From the NCBI GenBank assembly GCA_030528845.1, contig JAUMYC010000026.1, positions 1 through 17,579 on the forward strand: a stretch of 17,579 bases of DNA. Direction: 5' to 3'. The DNA comes from Eubacteriales bacterium. GTDB lineage: Bacteria > Bacillota_A > Clostridia > Christensenellales > Aristaeellaceae. Under the pieces are notes generated by a model, which saw only the letters and a list, made by a program, of their open reading frames with translations, had not been told where the DNA came from and did no database searches. A program made the translations under genes and the position numbers. The stretch's first letter is position 1. Each line of letters opens with the position of its first letter. Below, in pieces: positions 6,808 through 13,787 of the stretch.

Positions 6808-7971
6808 ATGCGTGACAAGAGCTACGCACGGCTGGCATTTCTCTACGGCGTGTATTTTCTCGCACTGGGCGCTTCGAGCTTCACGGCGGTCTTCCTGAGC
6901 GGAAAGGGAATGGACAACGCACAGATCGGCCTGCTGATGAGCCTGCCGCCGATCATCTCGCTGGTGGTGCAGCCCCTCTGGGGACTGGCCGGAGACAGAG
7001 CGCGCTACAAGCGCAGCGTGCTCGTGCTGAGCTATGCGGGCACGGGCCTGGTCTGCTTCCTGTTTGAATTTGTCTCGGGCTTCTGGGCGCTGCTGATCGT
7101 CATGTGCCTGTACAACTGCTTCTCGCAGGCCTGCAGCCCCATCATGCAGACGATCTGCATGGAATACACAGCAAACCGCAAGGGCGGCTTCGGCCCCATC
7201 CGCATGGGCGGCTCCATTACCTATCAGATCATGGTGCTGGCGCTGGGCTTCATCCTCTCGGGCACGATGCCGCAGCTTTTCCGCATCATGGGCGTGATCT
7301 ACATCTTCTGCAGCGCCTATTCTCTGCTGGCTCCGCCCATCGAAGGCCACCAGCACAACAGAAAAAAGATGGTCAGCCCGTTTCTGCTGTTCAAGGACAA
7401 GCGGATCGTGCTTTTGCTGGCCATGTGCTTCTGCGGAAAATGCGCAAGCATGTTTTATGTCTCTTTTTTCAACAAGTACACGCAGGAGCTCTTTCAGTCC
7501 AACTCGCTCATGTCCGTGCTCTCCTTCGTCTCGCTGGTGATGGAGATCCCCTTCCTGTTCTTCTCGCATTTTTTCATGCGAAAGATCAAGATCACCTATT
7601 GGGTGATGCTCGGCTTCGCCATCAACGCCGTGCGCTTTATCGGCATCTCGCTGACGAGCTCCATCCCGCTGATGATCCTCCTGCAGCTGCCGGCCGTCTC
7701 CGTCATGGCCTGCTTTGAATTCTATCCCGCGCTGTATATGAACGCGATCGCCCCGCGCGAGCTGCTCGGCTCGGTGCAGTCGCTCAACACGGTGGTCACC
7801 TTCGGGCTGACGCAGCTCCTCGGCTCGCTCGTGGGCGGCATCATGGCCGACGCCATCGGCCTGCAGGCCTCCTTCGGCGTGTTCGGCTTGTCCCTCGTCG
7901 TGGCGATGGCCGCCTTCTATCTGCCCGCACGCAAAGCAGACATGAACTGGCCCGAGCCCGACCGCGCGTGA
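6808..7971 (+). CDS. Major facilitator superfamily transporter
   Basis: The 387-residue protein has about twelve hydrophobic segments and the general look of the MFS_1-like/LacY-nucleoside symporter group (PF12832). GLAGDRARYKR after the second segment fits the MFS motif A loop. A cytoplasmic central loop rich in basic residues (HQHNRKKM) separates the two six-helix halves. PRELLGSVQSLN before the C-terminal helices is typical of this subgroup. It should move a small solute across the inner membrane by proton symport, but the substrate cannot be predicted. The ATG follows GAAGGA. It sits 194 bases after the URO-D-family gene, with hairpins between, and no convincing promoter of its own, so co-transcription is possible. 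Confidence 0.85.
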   Translation: MRDKSYARLAFLYGVYFLALGASSFTAVFLSGKGMDNAQIGLLMSLPPIISLVVQPLWGLAGDRARYKRSVLVLSYAGTGLVCFLFEFVSGFWALLIVMCLYNCFSQACSPIMQTICMEYTANRKGGFGPIRMGGSITYQIMVLALGFILSGTMPQLFRIMGVIYIFCSAYSLLAPPIEGHQHNRKKMVSPFLLFKDKRIVLLLAMCFCGKCASMFYVSFFNKYTQELFQSNSLMSVLSFVSLVMEIPFLFFSHFFMRKIKITYWVMLGFAINAVRFIGISLTSSIPLMILLQLPAVSVMACFEFYPALYMNAIAPRELLGSVQSLNTVVTFGLTQLLGSLVGGIMADAIGLQASFGVFGLSLVVAMAAFYLPARKADMNWPEPDRA

Positions 7972-8007
7972 ACTTTCCGCATCCGTAACCCCTTCTTCCG
8001 ATTTTGC

Positions 8008-8016
8008 TGCTACAAT
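8008..8016 (+). promoter_or_regulatory. Extended -10 promoter before the G1P dehydrogenase gene
   Basis: TGC plus TACAAT (8011-8016) is an extended -10 box without a recognisable -35. The surrounding CTGCTAYAATCATCTT recurs at the promoter of the O-antigen-ligase-family gene (9771-9786). Confidence 0.45.
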
Positions 8017-8062
8017 CATCTTCAGACAAACGCCGGATAACGACAGAAAGGGATGTATCGTC

Positions 8063-9439
8063 ATGTCTGATTATACGAACCTGCCCCTCGAGGGCCTTCT
8101 TCAGGAGGGCGGCTTTGACTGCCCCTATTGCGGCAAGCACCATTCCACCGGTCTCAAGCACCTGCGCGTGGGCTCCGGCGTGATCAAAGAAGTGCCCGAG
8201 ATCCTCGGCAAGATCGGCGTGAAAAAGCCTTTCATCGTCTGCGACAAAAACACATGGAAGGCTGCGGCCGAGCAGGTGACGCAGATCCTCCGAGAAGCGG
8301 GCGTGCCCTATACGCTGTACTGCTTTGAGGAAGAGGAGCTCGACCCGGACGAGCACGCGCTGGGCTGCCTTGCCATGAACTGGGACCCCTCCTGCGACAT
8401 CATCATGGCCGTGGGCTCGGGCGTCATCAACGACCTGACCAAATGCCTCGGCCTCGTGGCGAACATGCAGACGATGGTGGTCGGCACGGCGCCCTCCATG
8501 GACGGCTACGCATCCAATTCCTCCTCCATGCTCGTCGCGGGCGTGAAGAGCACGCTGTACAACAAATGCCCCGTGGCCGTGATCGCCGATATCGACGTGA
8601 TGGCCAACGCGCCCATGCGCATGCTCAAGAGCGGCTTTGGCGACGTGGTGGCCAAATACGTCTCCACCTGCGAATGGCGCATCTCCAACCTCGTCACGGG
8701 CGAGGAATACTGCGAGGGCATTGCCTCCATCGTGCGCCGTTCCCTTGCCAAGATGATCGCCACCGCCGACAAGCTGACCGAGCGCGACCCCGCCACGGTC
8801 GAGGCCGTGGTGGAAGGGCTCATCCTCACCGGCATCGCCATGTCCTTTGCCGAGTGCTCTCGCCCGGCCTCCGGTCTGGAGCATTATTTCTCCCATATCT
8901 GGGATATGATGTGCCTCGACAGGCATATCACGCCGGACCTGCACGGCATCCAGTGCGGCGTGGGCACGGTGCTCACCATCCGCCTGTATCAGTGGCTCAG
9001 GAACGTCACGCCGGACAAGGCAAAGGCCCTCGCGAGCGTGGCCGGGTTTGACGTGCCGGCGTGGGAGAAGCATGTGCGCAAGGTCTTCGGGCAGACCGCG
9101 CCGAACGTCTTCGCCATCGAAGACAAGGTACATAAAAACTGCCCCGTCAAGCACGCAAAGCGGCTGGACGTGATCCTCGAACACTGGGACGGGATCCTCA
9201 AGATCATCGAGGAGGAGCTGCCCGATATCGATTCCTTCGAAGCCTCCATGCGCAGCGCGGGCATGCCCATGCTGCCGCGCGACCTTTCCTTCGAATGCTC
9301 CGCCGAGGACGTGAAGGACGCCCTGCGCGCCGCGCGCGACATCCGCGACAAATACCTCGGCTGCAGCCTGATGTGGGACCTGGGCCTGCTGGAAGAAGCT
9401 GTCGAGGAGCATGTGCTGCGCTGCGCCGAGATGGAATAA
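8063..9439 (+). CDS. egsA: sn-glycerol-1-phosphate dehydrogenase
   Basis: The enzyme reduces dihydroxyacetone phosphate to sn-glycerol-1-phosphate with NAD(P)H. That stereoisomer is used in archaeal lipids and, in Bacillus (AraM/EgsA), for heptaprenylglyceryl phosphate. The 458-residue product belongs to the iron-ADH-like PF13685 family. GSGVINDLTK (118-127) binds nucleotide, and GTAPSMDGYASNSSSM (141-156) is highly characteristic. Likely metal ligands are D194 (GFGDVVAK), H274 (GLEHYFSH) and H294 (DLHG). An N-terminal CPYCGKHH (C20, C23, H26/H27) could bind metal and is absent from classical AraM, though I recall similar motifs in clostridial relatives. The ATG follows AAAGGGATG. No PcrB-like prenyltransferase is nearby, so the product's fate is unknown. 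A strong terminator follows. Confidence 0.85.
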   Translation: MSDYTNLPLEGLLQEGGFDCPYCGKHHSTGLKHLRVGSGVIKEVPEILGKIGVKKPFIVCDKNTWKAAAEQVTQILREAGVPYTLYCFEEEELDPDEHALGCLAMNWDPSCDIIMAVGSGVINDLTKCLGLVANMQTMVVGTAPSMDGYASNSSSMLVAGVKSTLYNKCPVAVIADIDVMANAPMRMLKSGFGDVVAKYVSTCEWRISNLVTGEEYCEGIASIVRRSLAKMIATADKLTERDPATVEAVVEGLILTGIAMSFAECSRPASGLEHYFSHIWDMMCLDRHITPDLHGIQCGVGTVLTIRLYQWLRNVTPDKAKALASVAGFDVPAWEKHVRKVFGQTAPNVFAIEDKVHKNCPVKHAKRLDVILEHWDGILKIIEEELPDIDSFEASMRSAGMPMLPRDLSFECSAEDVKDALRAARDIRDKYLGCSLMWDLGLLEEAVEEHVLRCAEME

Positions 9440-9458
9440 CCGCCCCCTTTTTACAACG

Positions 9459-9493
9459 AAAAAGCACCCGACGCTCTGCCGGGTGCTTTTTTT
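9459..9493 (+). terminator. Terminator of the G1P dehydrogenase gene
   Basis: GCACCCG (9464-9470) pairs with CGGGTGC (9480-9486), extended by A-T pairs, and runs into seven T's. A's on the left arm could also stop minus-strand transcripts. Confidence 0.9.
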
Positions 9494-9516
9494 CGTTTTG
9501 TTTTTTCGCATAGAAC

Positions 9517-9549
9517 AAAGAAAAGCTCCGAACCGTTTGGTTCGGAGCT
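9517..9549 (-). terminator. Terminator of the tRNA-Ala gene
   Basis: AGCTCCGAACC (9524-9534) and GGTTCGGAGCT (9539-9549) pair perfectly around a four-base loop. On the minus strand the stem is followed by TTTCTTTG. Its first base is the last base of the encoded CCA. Confidence 0.85.
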
Positions 9550-9624
9550 GGTGGAGCATAGGGGAGTCGAACCCCTGACCTTTTGAATGCCATTCAAACG
9601 CGCTACCAACTGCGCTAATGCCCC
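9549..9624 (-). tRNA. tRNA-Ala, anticodon GGC
   Basis: A full cloverleaf reads on the minus strand. The acceptor GGGGCAT pairs with ATGCTCC and contains the G3-U70 wobble pair that marks alanine tRNAs. The D stem is GCGC/GCGC, and the anticodon stem TTTGA/TCAAA holds the loop ATGGCAT, so the anticodon is GGC. The T arm is AGGGG-TTCGACT-CCCCT. The discriminator is A and the CCA end is encoded. The unusual A32-U38 pair in the anticodon loop is a known conserved feature of bacterial tRNA-Ala(GGC). It is a single gene with its own promoter and terminator. Confidence 0.97.
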
Positions 9625-9667
9625 ATGCTGCGTTTCTCAGCGACTGCTGAACTCGCTTGCAGGAGAT

Positions 9668-9696
9668 ATAATACCACACATCTCCCCGTTTGTAAA
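9668..9696 (-). promoter_or_regulatory. Sigma-A promoter for tRNA-Ala
   Basis: On the minus strand TTTACA (9691-9696) and TATTAT (9668-9673) have a 17-base spacer, leaving a short leader to be trimmed before the tRNA. Confidence 0.7.
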
Positions 9697-9751
9697 TACC
9701 CTTTTTGCATTTTTCTGAATTTTTTTTGCAGAAACCGGTTTTTCGGCGGCG

Positions 9752-9780
9752 TTGTCGGCGCGCTCCCCTTCTGCTATAAT
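9752..9780 (+). promoter_or_regulatory. Sigma-A promoter for the O-antigen-ligase-family gene
   Basis: TTGTCG (9752-9757), a 17-base spacer and a perfect TATAAT (9775-9780) preceded by TGC, an extended -10. Confidence 0.75.
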
Positions 9781-9818
9781 CATCTTGACCCTATCACACC
9801 GAGGAAAGAGGTGCGCCT

Positions 9819-11396
9819 ATGGAAGAAAAACGCCCGGACACGCTGCGCGAGCGCATCGGGCGCGAAGGCCTGCTCTCGCGCGGGCTGTGCGCAGTCCACG
9901 TCCTCTTCTTTGCGCTGGTGCACATCCTGTTCTTCCGCAACGGCTTTTTTGACATCAACCGCAGCAAATATTCACTGCTCCTGTGCGCCTGCGCGCTGAC
10001 GGCCGGGCTCGGCCTGATATTCCTCTGCGCGGAGCATATCCTGCGCGGCCCCTATGCCTCGCGCGGCGGCTTCCGCCTGCGCGCTGGCCCCGCGGGCGCG
10101 CTGCTGCTGACATGCGCGGCCTTTGCCTCGGCGTGCCTCTGCCCCGATCCGCTCGCCGGGCTCACCGGCAGCGAAGGGCGCTGTATGGGCGCGCTGTGCA
10201 TCGCGGCCATGTGCTTTTTGTACGCCTGCTGCCTCCATGCGCGGCTGGGCGCGCTGCCCGTCGTGGGCGCGCTGACGGTCAGCGGCGTGCTGTGCGCGGG
10301 GCTGGGCGTGCTCAATTTCCTGCGGTTCGATCCGCTCGGCTTTTATGTGCCCGCCCTGCAGCCCATCTATCACGACGATTTCATCTCCACCATCGGCAAT
10401 ATCAACTTTTTCAGCGCCTATATGTGCCTGATGCTCGGCCTGTGCGCGGGCCTGTTCCTCAGGACGGACGGCAGGCGCGCCTATCTCTGGCTGCTCCCCC
10501 TCTGCCTGTGCATGATGGGCCTGCTCGCCGCCCGCTCGGAGAGCGGCTTTGTGGGGCTCGCCGCCGTCGCGCTGGCCATGTGCGCGGGCAAAATGCGCTC
10601 CATGCGCGAGGCAGGCCGCGCGTGCGTCTTGCTGGGCGCGCTGGCGCTCTCCTGCGCGCTGCTCGGCGCGCTGGTCTGTTGGCGCGGGGAGCACACGATG
10701 GAGCTCTACCCCGGCATCGCGACGACGCTTCTGCGCTCTCCGCGCGCTGTGCTGCTGCTCGGCGCTCTCGCGCTGGGCGGGGCGGCCTTCTTTTTCACGC
10801 GGCGCGAGAGCGCGGCGAATGTCCACCGCCTGCGCCGGGCGCAGAACGCGCTGCTCCTGCTCGCCGCAGCGGCCCTTGCCGCCGTCGTCGGGCTGATGGT
10901 CTATTTCACCGCGCTGCGGCCGGACGCGCCCCTCTCCGGGCCGATGGCGCTGCTGCGCATGGACGTGCGCTGGGGCACCTTCCGCGGCTTCATCTGGCAA
11001 AAGACCGCCGCGCTCTATGCACAGCTCCCGCCGCTGCAGAAGCTGCTGGGCGTTGGGCCGGATCTCCTCAAGCCGCTGCTGGAGGCGGAGTGTTACGACG
11101 AAATGGTGCGCCTGACGGGCATCCTCTTCGACAACGCGCACAACGAATACCTGCAGCTGCTCATCACCACCGGCGCGCTGGGGCTGGCGGGCTATCTGCT
11201 CATGGTCGCGGGCGCGCTGCGCGCGCTTTGGCAAAATATGCGCGAGCAGCCCGCCCTGTTCGGCTGCTTTCTGGCGCTGTGCGCGCATCTTGCGCAGGCC
11301 GCGTTCAACATCGCGCAGCCGGAGACGACTCCTGCCGTGTTCCTGCTGCTCGCCGTCGGCACAGCTGCCGCGCAGCAGCGCCGCCCATCGCAATAA
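9819..11396 (+). CDS. O-antigen ligase/polymerase family membrane protein
   Basis: The 525-residue polytopic protein has about twelve hydrophobic segments. Its large C-terminal non-membrane loop is typical of the Wzy_C/O-antigen ligase family (PF04932), which polymerises or transfers lipid-linked glycans outside the membrane. Key marks are STIGNINFFSAYMCL, matching the family's GNxNxxAxY stretch, the RWGTFRGFIWQ segment, and FDNAHNEYLQLLITTGALG with the conserved histidine H441. The ATG follows GAGGAAAGAGGTG. In a Gram-positive host a role in teichoic-acid-like, capsular or S-layer glycans is more likely than true O-antigen, but no glycosyltransferases are adjacent. The protein is unusually rich in Ala, Leu and Cys. 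It ends 55 bases before the convergent carboxypeptidase gene. Confidence 0.8.
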   Translation: MEEKRPDTLRERIGREGLLSRGLCAVHVLFFALVHILFFRNGFFDINRSKYSLLLCACALTAGLGLIFLCAEHILRGPYASRGGFRLRAGPAGALLLTCAAFASACLCPDPLAGLTGSEGRCMGALCIAAMCFLYACCLHARLGALPVVGALTVSGVLCAGLGVLNFLRFDPLGFYVPALQPIYHDDFISTIGNINFFSAYMCLMLGLCAGLFLRTDGRRAYLWLLPLCLCMMGLLAARSESGFVGLAAVALAMCAGKMRSMREAGRACVLLGALALSCALLGALVCWRGEHTMELYPGIATTLLRSPRAVLLLGALALGGAAFFFTRRESAANVHRLRRAQNALLLLAAAALAAVVGLMVYFTALRPDAPLSGPMALLRMDVRWGTFRGFIWQKTAALYAQLPPLQKLLGVGPDLLKPLLEAECYDEMVRLTGILFDNAHNEYLQLLITTGALGLAGYLLMVAGALRALWQNMREQPALFGCFLALCAHLAQAAFNIAQPETTPAVFLLLAVGTAAAQQRRPSQ

Positions 11397-11400
11397 AACA

Positions 11401-11442
11401 AAAGCCCCCGGCTCGCGCAGAAAACGCAGGCCGGGGGTTTTT
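11401..11442. terminator. Bidirectional terminator between the ligase-family and carboxypeptidase genes
   Basis: CCCCCGGC (11405-11412) and GCCGGGGG (11430-11437) pair, with further GCG/CGC pairing inside. TTTTT follows on the plus strand, and a run of A on the left gives CTTTTGTTTT on the minus strand. Confidence 0.88.
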
Positions 11443-11451
11443 CTCTGTGCA

Positions 11452-12951
11452 TCACAGGCCGTACAGGGCGCTGTATTTCTCCTCGAGATAGTCGGTGTAA
11501 TATTTGGGATCGAACTGCGCGCCCAGCGCCTTTTCCAGCAGCTCGCCGGAGGCGAACACGCAGCCGTGCTTCCAGATGTGCTCTCTGTTCCATGCGTTGA
11601 TGGGCTCGAAATCGCCCTCGGAGAGGCATTTGTCCACGTCCACCTCTTCCTTCATCTTCGCCAGCAGCTGCGCGCCATAGGCGCTGCCAAGCGCGTAGGA
11701 GGGGAAGTAGCCGATCATACCGCCGGCCCAGTGGGTGTCCTGCAGCACGCCGCGCCTGTCGTCCGGCACGTCCACGCCCAGATATTCCTTATACAGCCGG
11801 TTCCATTCCGCCGGAAGATCCTTGACCTCCAGCTCGTCGTCCAGAATGCGCTTCTCGAGCTCGTAGCGCACCATGATATGCAGGCAATAGGTCACCTCGT
11901 CGGCCTCCGTACGGATGAGCGAGGGCTCGGAGCGGTTCACCGCGCGGTAGAGATCCTCGGCGCTGTAGAATTTCAGCGTCGGGAAGAATTCCTTCATCTG
12001 CGGGAAGATCAGCTCCACAAAGCGCCTGTCGCGGCCGATAAGGTTTTCATAGAAGCGGCTCTGGCTCTCGTGGATGGCCATGCTCGCGCCGCCGTCGAGC
12101 ACCGTGTAGGCCAGGTCGTCCGCAGAGCCCATGTCATAGAGCGCATGGCCGCCCTCGTGGATCACGCTGTACATGGAATCGGCCAGGTTGCTCTCGTCGT
12201 AATTGGTGGTGATGCGCACGTCGTGATGCGAGCCGAGGCTGGTGGTGAAGGGATGCTCCGTGGTGCTGATGCCGCAGTGGCCCATGTCGATGCCCAGCGT
12301 CTGCATCAAAAACTCGGAGAAGGCCTCCTGCTGCGCCAACGGGAAATGCCCGTGTACGCAGCTGTCGTCGATCTGCTGCGCGCTCTGGATCTTCTTGATC
12401 AGCGGCACGATATGCTCGCGCAGCGTGGCGAAGAAGCGGTCGCAGGCCTGCCTGTCCAGCCCCTCTTCATATTCGCCCAGCCAATAGTCGTAGGGATGCT
12501 TCTCCGGCGCGCAATAGCCCGCAAAGCGCTTCTGCGTGGCGAAGATCTTTTCCAGATAAGGCCGGAAGGCCTCGAAATCGGACTCCTCCTTGGCCCTGTG
12601 CCATACGTCGTCCGCCTCGACCATCAGCTTCTGATATTCGATATACTCCTCCATGGGGATGCTGCGCATGCGGCGGATGTCCTTGAGCAGCAGATACACC
12701 ATGCGCTGCTCCTTTGCGGAGAGCTCGGCCTTGTTTTCGTCCAGATATTCCAGCAGGCGCACGGTCTCCTCGCCGGTCGAGAGCTTGTAGCTCTCCTCCG
12801 AGAGGATGGACAGCGTCTGCGCGCGGTTGGCGGTGGTCGCTCTGGGGGCGGTGGTCGCTCCGTCATAGGAGATCAGGCCCATGGCGTGATAGAGCGCGGC
12901 CTGCCGCGCCTGCAAAGTCATCAGCTGTTCCCTCGCTGTTTTCAGTTCCAT
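11452..12951 (-). CDS. Metallocarboxypeptidase M32 (Taq carboxypeptidase family)
   Basis: This cytoplasmic zinc enzyme removes C-terminal residues from peptides. The 499-residue length fits M32. The zinc motif HEGGH places ligands at H265 and H269 with catalytic E266, and HESQSRFYEN supplies the third ligand, E295. HCGISTTEHPFTTS and GSAYGAQL near the C-terminus are also family signatures. I move the start to the ATG at 12951. The upstream GTG at 12963 touches the GAGGA ribosome site, whereas the ATG has about 11 bases of spacing. The gene has a good promoter and a leader of about 110 bases containing a terminator-like hairpin. It converges on the O-antigen-ligase-family gene. Its neighbours give no clue to a special substrate. 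Confidence 0.93.
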   Translation of the reverse strand: MELKTAREQLMTLQARQAALYHAMGLISYDGATTAPRATTANRAQTLSILSEESYKLSTGEETVRLLEYLDENKAELSAKEQRMVYLLLKDIRRMRSIPMEEYIEYQKLMVEADDVWHRAKEESDFEAFRPYLEKIFATQKRFAGYCAPEKHPYDYWLGEYEEGLDRQACDRFFATLREHIVPLIKKIQSAQQIDDSCVHGHFPLAQQEAFSEFLMQTLGIDMGHCGISTTEHPFTTSLGSHHDVRITTNYDESNLADSMYSVIHEGGHALYDMGSADDLAYTVLDGGASMAIHESQSRFYENLIGRDRRFVELIFPQMKEFFPTLKFYSAEDLYRAVNRSEPSLIRTEADEVTYCLHIMVRYELEKRILDDELEVKDLPAEWNRLYKEYLGVDVPDDRRGVLQDTHWAGGMIGYFPSYALGSAYGAQLLAKMKEEVDVDKCLSEGDFEPINAWNREHIWKHGCVFASGELLEKALGAQFDPKYYTDYLEEKYSALYGL

Positions 12952-12977
12952 CGTTTGTTTCACTCCTCGTTTTGTAC

Positions 12978-13007
12978 AATAAAGGAAGCCCCCAAAGCGG
13001 GGCCTCC
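12978..13007 (-). promoter_or_regulatory. Terminator-like hairpin in the carboxypeptidase leader
   Basis: On the minus strand GGAGGCCCC (13007-12999) pairs with GGGGCTTCC (12992-12984) with one G-U pair, followed by TTTATT. It lies between the promoter and the ribosome site, so it could attenuate the gene. A second dyad, GCCGCC/GGCGGC-like, precedes it in the leader. No known riboswitch or T-box core was recognised. Confidence 0.5.
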
Positions 13008-13071
13008 CTGCGATGCGTTCCTGTTCTGCACGCCGCGTATGATCGGCGGCGCTTCCCCGTTTCCAAAGAAA

Positions 13072-13100
13072 ATTATAGCATATCCCCCGGCCCGGCGCAA
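13072..13100 (-). promoter_or_regulatory. Sigma-A promoter for the M32 carboxypeptidase gene
   Basis: On the minus strand TTGCGC (13095-13100), a 17-base spacer and a perfect TATAAT (13072-13077) preceded by TGC. Confidence 0.68.
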
Positions 13101-13124
13101 CGCCCGCGGGCGGCGGCCCTCTTT

Positions 13125-13204
13125 AGGCACTGGCGGGCTTTTTCAAACGCGGTCAGCCCCTTTTAAAGTGCGGACGGGCCTTTTCACGCGCGGGCGGGCT
13201 TTTT
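13125..13204. repeat. Four degenerate tandem units of about 20 bases
   Basis: Units at 13125-13143, 13144-13164, 13165-13184 and 13185-13204 each run from a purine/CG-rich start through a GCGGRCGGGC-like core to four or five T's. The last unit overlaps the 3' end of the TIGR04086 gene and encodes its KKPARA tail. It may be slipped-strand duplication around a gene end. Confidence 0.6.
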
Positions 13205-13591
13205 GCGCGCCGGGCGCATGTTTGCGCACACCGCGCCCGAGAGCGCGCCGACCGCCGTGCCGAAGAGCGCCTCTCCGCCCAGCAGCCCCAGCGCGCCCGC
13301 GCTGCCCTCCAGCGCGCAGTACGCCCCGAAGCCCAGCAGCACATAGCCCAGCGCGACGGCCGCGCCCGTGACAAAGCCCCGGCTGCCGCCGCGGCCCACC
13401 GCCGCATAGGCCCCCGCGAAGATCGAGAGGCATTTGAGCAGCTGGTTGCACACGACCAGCGTCGTATCCTCCATGGGCGTGAAGACCATCGCCGCCGCCA
13501 GCAGCGCCATGCCCGGCAGCGTGCAAAGCGCCGCCGCGCCCACGCCCCGCAGCAGCTTTCCGAGCGTTTCCTTCCATTCCATCTCCCGCAT
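13184..13591 (-). CDS. TIGR04086 family membrane protein
   Basis: A 135-residue protein with four hydrophobic segments (about 17-37, 44-62, 71-93 and 98-122) and a short basic C-terminal tail (RPARKKPARA). Size, topology and the small-residue-rich middle helices fit the clostridial TIGR04086/DUF3792 (PF12670) membrane family, whose function is unknown. The ATG at 13591 follows GGAGGGGGA closely; a second ATG three codons later is also possible. An in-frame stop upstream limits the start. It is divergent from the CmpB-family gene, with a perfect dyad between them. The last codons derive from a degenerate 20-base repeat, so the C-terminus may have been reshaped by duplication. Frames on the same strand give longer but low-complexity products and were not chosen. 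Confidence 0.7.
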   Translation of the reverse strand: MREMEWKETLGKLLRGVGAAALCTLPGMALLAAAMVFTPMEDTTLVVCNQLLKCLSIFAGAYAAVGRGGSRGFVTGAAVALGYVLLGFGAYCALEGSAGALGLLGGEALFGTAVGALSGAVCANMRPARKKPARA

Positions 13592-13672
13592 TCCCCCTCC
13601 CCGACGAAAGCATACGCCCGCCTTTTAAGACAAATTCCTCCTTTTGCCCAAATCCTGCGCATTTTTTCGCCG

Positions 13673-13691
13673 CTGTCCGAATGTCGGACAG
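13673..13691. promoter_or_regulatory. Perfect dyad, candidate operator between divergent genes
   Basis: CTGTCCGA (13673-13680) and TCGGACAG (13684-13691) are a perfect inverted repeat around ATG. A further CTGTCC half-site lies at 13702-13707, just before the -35 box of the CmpB-family promoter. It has no U-tract, so a protein site is likelier than a terminator. Confidence 0.5.
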
Positions 13692-13708
13692 TGGCGCGCT
13701 TCTGTCCA

Positions 13709-13737
13709 TTCCGGCATGCGGCCCGCGGCGCTATAAT
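13709..13737 (+). promoter_or_regulatory. Promoter for the CmpB-family gene
   Basis: TTCCGG (13709-13714), a 17-base spacer and a perfect TATAAT (13732-13737). The weak -35 is compatible with regulation through the dyad upstream. Confidence 0.62.
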
Positions 13738-13787
13738 AGCATCGTAAACAAGGGATATCGGGTCGATCTTAAAAAGGAGGATCTGCG

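Noticed and set aside
7841..9679. 612-codon minus-strand frame opposite the G1P dehydrogenase gene
   Set aside because: Rich in His, Arg and Gly with no family features, it is antisense to a clear gene and would run through the tRNA. It is a codon-bias shadow.
12952..12963. GTG start for the M32 carboxypeptidase
   Set aside because: The GTG directly abuts the GAGGA ribosome site with no spacing; the ATG four codons later has normal spacing.
13630..13650. Strong AAAGGAGG on the minus strand before the TIGR04086 gene
   Set aside because: Only TTG-TCT-TAA follows in frame, too close to the site, and no usable start follows at proper spacing. I treat it as chance or a relic.
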